From NCBI GenBank assembly GCA_948896875.1, contig CAQUWW010000013.1, positions 16,916 to 22,938 on the forward strand: 6,023 nt of DNA, written 5' to 3'. Below the pieces are notes generated by a model that had not been told where the DNA came from, searched no databases, and saw only the letters and a list, made by a program, of their open reading frames with translations. Source of the stretch: an uncultured Acetatifactor sp. (GTDB lineage Bacteria; Bacillota; Clostridia; Lachnospirales; Lachnospiraceae). Below are positions 5,167 through 6,023 of this stretch, piece by piece. Every line of letters starts with the position of its first letter. The stretch's first letter is position 1. The position numbers and the translations under genes are program-made.

Positions 5167-5970
5167 ATGAAAAAATATTTTTCCTTCTTTCGTCTGAGAT
5201 TTGCCATGGGCCTGCAGTACAGGGCGGCGGCGCTGGCGGGAATTGTCACACAATTTGCATGGGGATTTATGGAAATCATGGTGTTCCATGGGTTTTACAG
5301 GGCGGATGCGTCGGCGTTTCCCATATCTTTTTCGGCCACTGTCTCCTATGTATGGCTGCAGCAGGCCTTTCTGGCATTGTCTGCGGTGTGGATGCTGGAA
5401 AATGAAATCTTTGATTCCATCGTGGACGGAAACATTGCCTATGAACTCTGCAGACCTGTCAATATTTATAACATGTGGTATTCCAGAAACACGGCAAACC
5501 GTTTATCCAGAGCAGTGTTACGATGCTTTCCCGTCCTGCTGGTGGCCGCGTTGGTCCCTGCGCCCTATGGGATGAACGGGCCGGCCAGTCCGGGACATTT
5601 TCTTCTGTTTCTGATTACTCTGTTGCTGGGGCTGGCGGTGACAGTGTCCTTTAATATGCTGATTTATATGCTTACCTTTTTTACCATATCGCCACAGGGG
5701 CTTCGGATCTTTTTCATGTCCACCATGGAATTTTTCTCGGGAGCAGTGATTCCTCTGCCCTTTTTTCCGGATAAGGTGCGACAGGTGATGGAACTGCTGC
5801 CCTTTGCCTCCATGCAGAATGTGGCGCTGCGGGTTTACAGCGGAAGTATGAGCGGAGACGAGATGCGCAGAGCAGTGTTTCTCCAGGTATTCTGGCTGAT
5901 TGTGGTGACTGGGGCCGGAAAGCTGCTCTGCCGGGTGGCGGAAAAGCGGATCACGGTACAGGGAGGTTGA
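5167..5970 (+). CDS. ABC-2 type exporter permease (COG4587/DUF990-like)
   Basis: A 267-residue integral membrane protein, probably one half of the exporter channel. Six hydrophobic segments can be seen at about residues 20-42, 58-77, 116-134, 144-172, 180-200 and 236-256. A cytoplasmic-looking stretch after segment 2, DSIVDGNIAYELCRPVN (83-99), matches the gain-of-contact loop common in this permease group (charged, G-x-I, L-x-R-P). ATG 5149 is in frame and overlaps the ATPase stop, but ATG 5167 is preferred because GAAGGGGG lies six bases upstream and the protein then begins MKKYFSFFRLRF, as relatives do. The gene follows the ATPase after 14 bases and precedes a second permease-like start after five bases, so the three are almost certainly co-transcribed. 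Confidence 0.88.
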   Translation: MKKYFSFFRLRFAMGLQYRAAALAGIVTQFAWGFMEIMVFHGFYRADASAFPISFSATVSYVWLQQAFLALSAVWMLENEIFDSIVDGNIAYELCRPVNIYNMWYSRNTANRLSRAVLRCFPVLLVAALVPAPYGMNGPASPGHFLLFLITLLLGLAVTVSFNMLIYMLTFFTISPQGLRIFFMSTMEFFSGAVIPLPFFPDKVRQVMELLPFASMQNVALRVYSGSMSGDEMRRAVFLQVFWLIVVTGAGKLLCRVAEKRITVQGG

Positions 5971-5975
5971 AGGGA

Positions 5976-6023
5976 ATGAGAAAAATATGGAAAGCTGTTG
6001 GTTTGTATATGCGGTATGTGTCC
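5976..6023 (+). CDS. Start of a third exporter gene, probably the second permease (COG3694-like), cut by window end
   Basis: Only 16 codons are present (MRKIWKAVGLYMRYVS), open to the last base. GGGAGG (5961-5966), inside the end of the preceding gene, serves as ribosome site nine bases before the ATG. The basic, aromatic N-terminus resembles the start of the partner permease, and COG4586/4587 systems usually carry a second DUF990 permease at this position. The identity rests mainly on that gene order. Confidence 0.6.
   Translation, partial: MRKIWKAVGLYMRYVS

Overview
The window looks like chromosomal DNA of a Firmicute, most likely a Lachnospiraceae-type gut Clostridium. The reasons are the AGGAGG-like ribosome sites, moderate GC, a two-receiver hybrid kinase next to a lipoprotein solute-binding protein, and a three-gene ABC-2 exporter of the COG4586/4587/3694 kind. 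This placement is inference from gene style; there is no rRNA or other marker.

Layout. (1) Positions 2-2181, + strand: the C-terminal end of a hybrid sensor histidine kinase with two receiver domains, translationally coupled by an ATGA overlap to a lipoprotein solute-binding protein. No transporter permease follows, so the binding protein may be a sensing partner of the kinase. (2) Positions 2210-3734, - strand: pncB, nicotinate phosphoribosyltransferase (NAD salvage), convergent with the binding-protein gene and ending in an intrinsic terminator at 2210-2249. (3) Positions 3735-4363: a roughly 630-base divergent intergenic region without a convincing gene. Its left half (3750-4087) is a compact array of long imperfect palindromes in the order A1-B-A2-B', each opened by the same 13-base motif TTTTAGTTCCGTG. 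Its right half holds candidate divergent promoters for pncB (-) and the exporter operon (+), a tandem 10-base repeat between them, and a structured leader for the exporter operon. (4) Positions 4364-6023, + strand: the exporter operon, with an ATPase, a six-helix permease and the first 16 codons of a third gene that is probably the second permease.

The ordinary genes are confidently assigned at family level. The most unusual element is the hairpin array. It looks like a mosaic of two palindromic repeat types duplicated as an A-B pair with a period of about 206 bases. It stops 15 bases from the pncB start codon, so it would form most of the pncB 5' leader if the predicted promoter is used. No transposase, cas gene, reverse transcriptase or integrase lies in the window to explain it.
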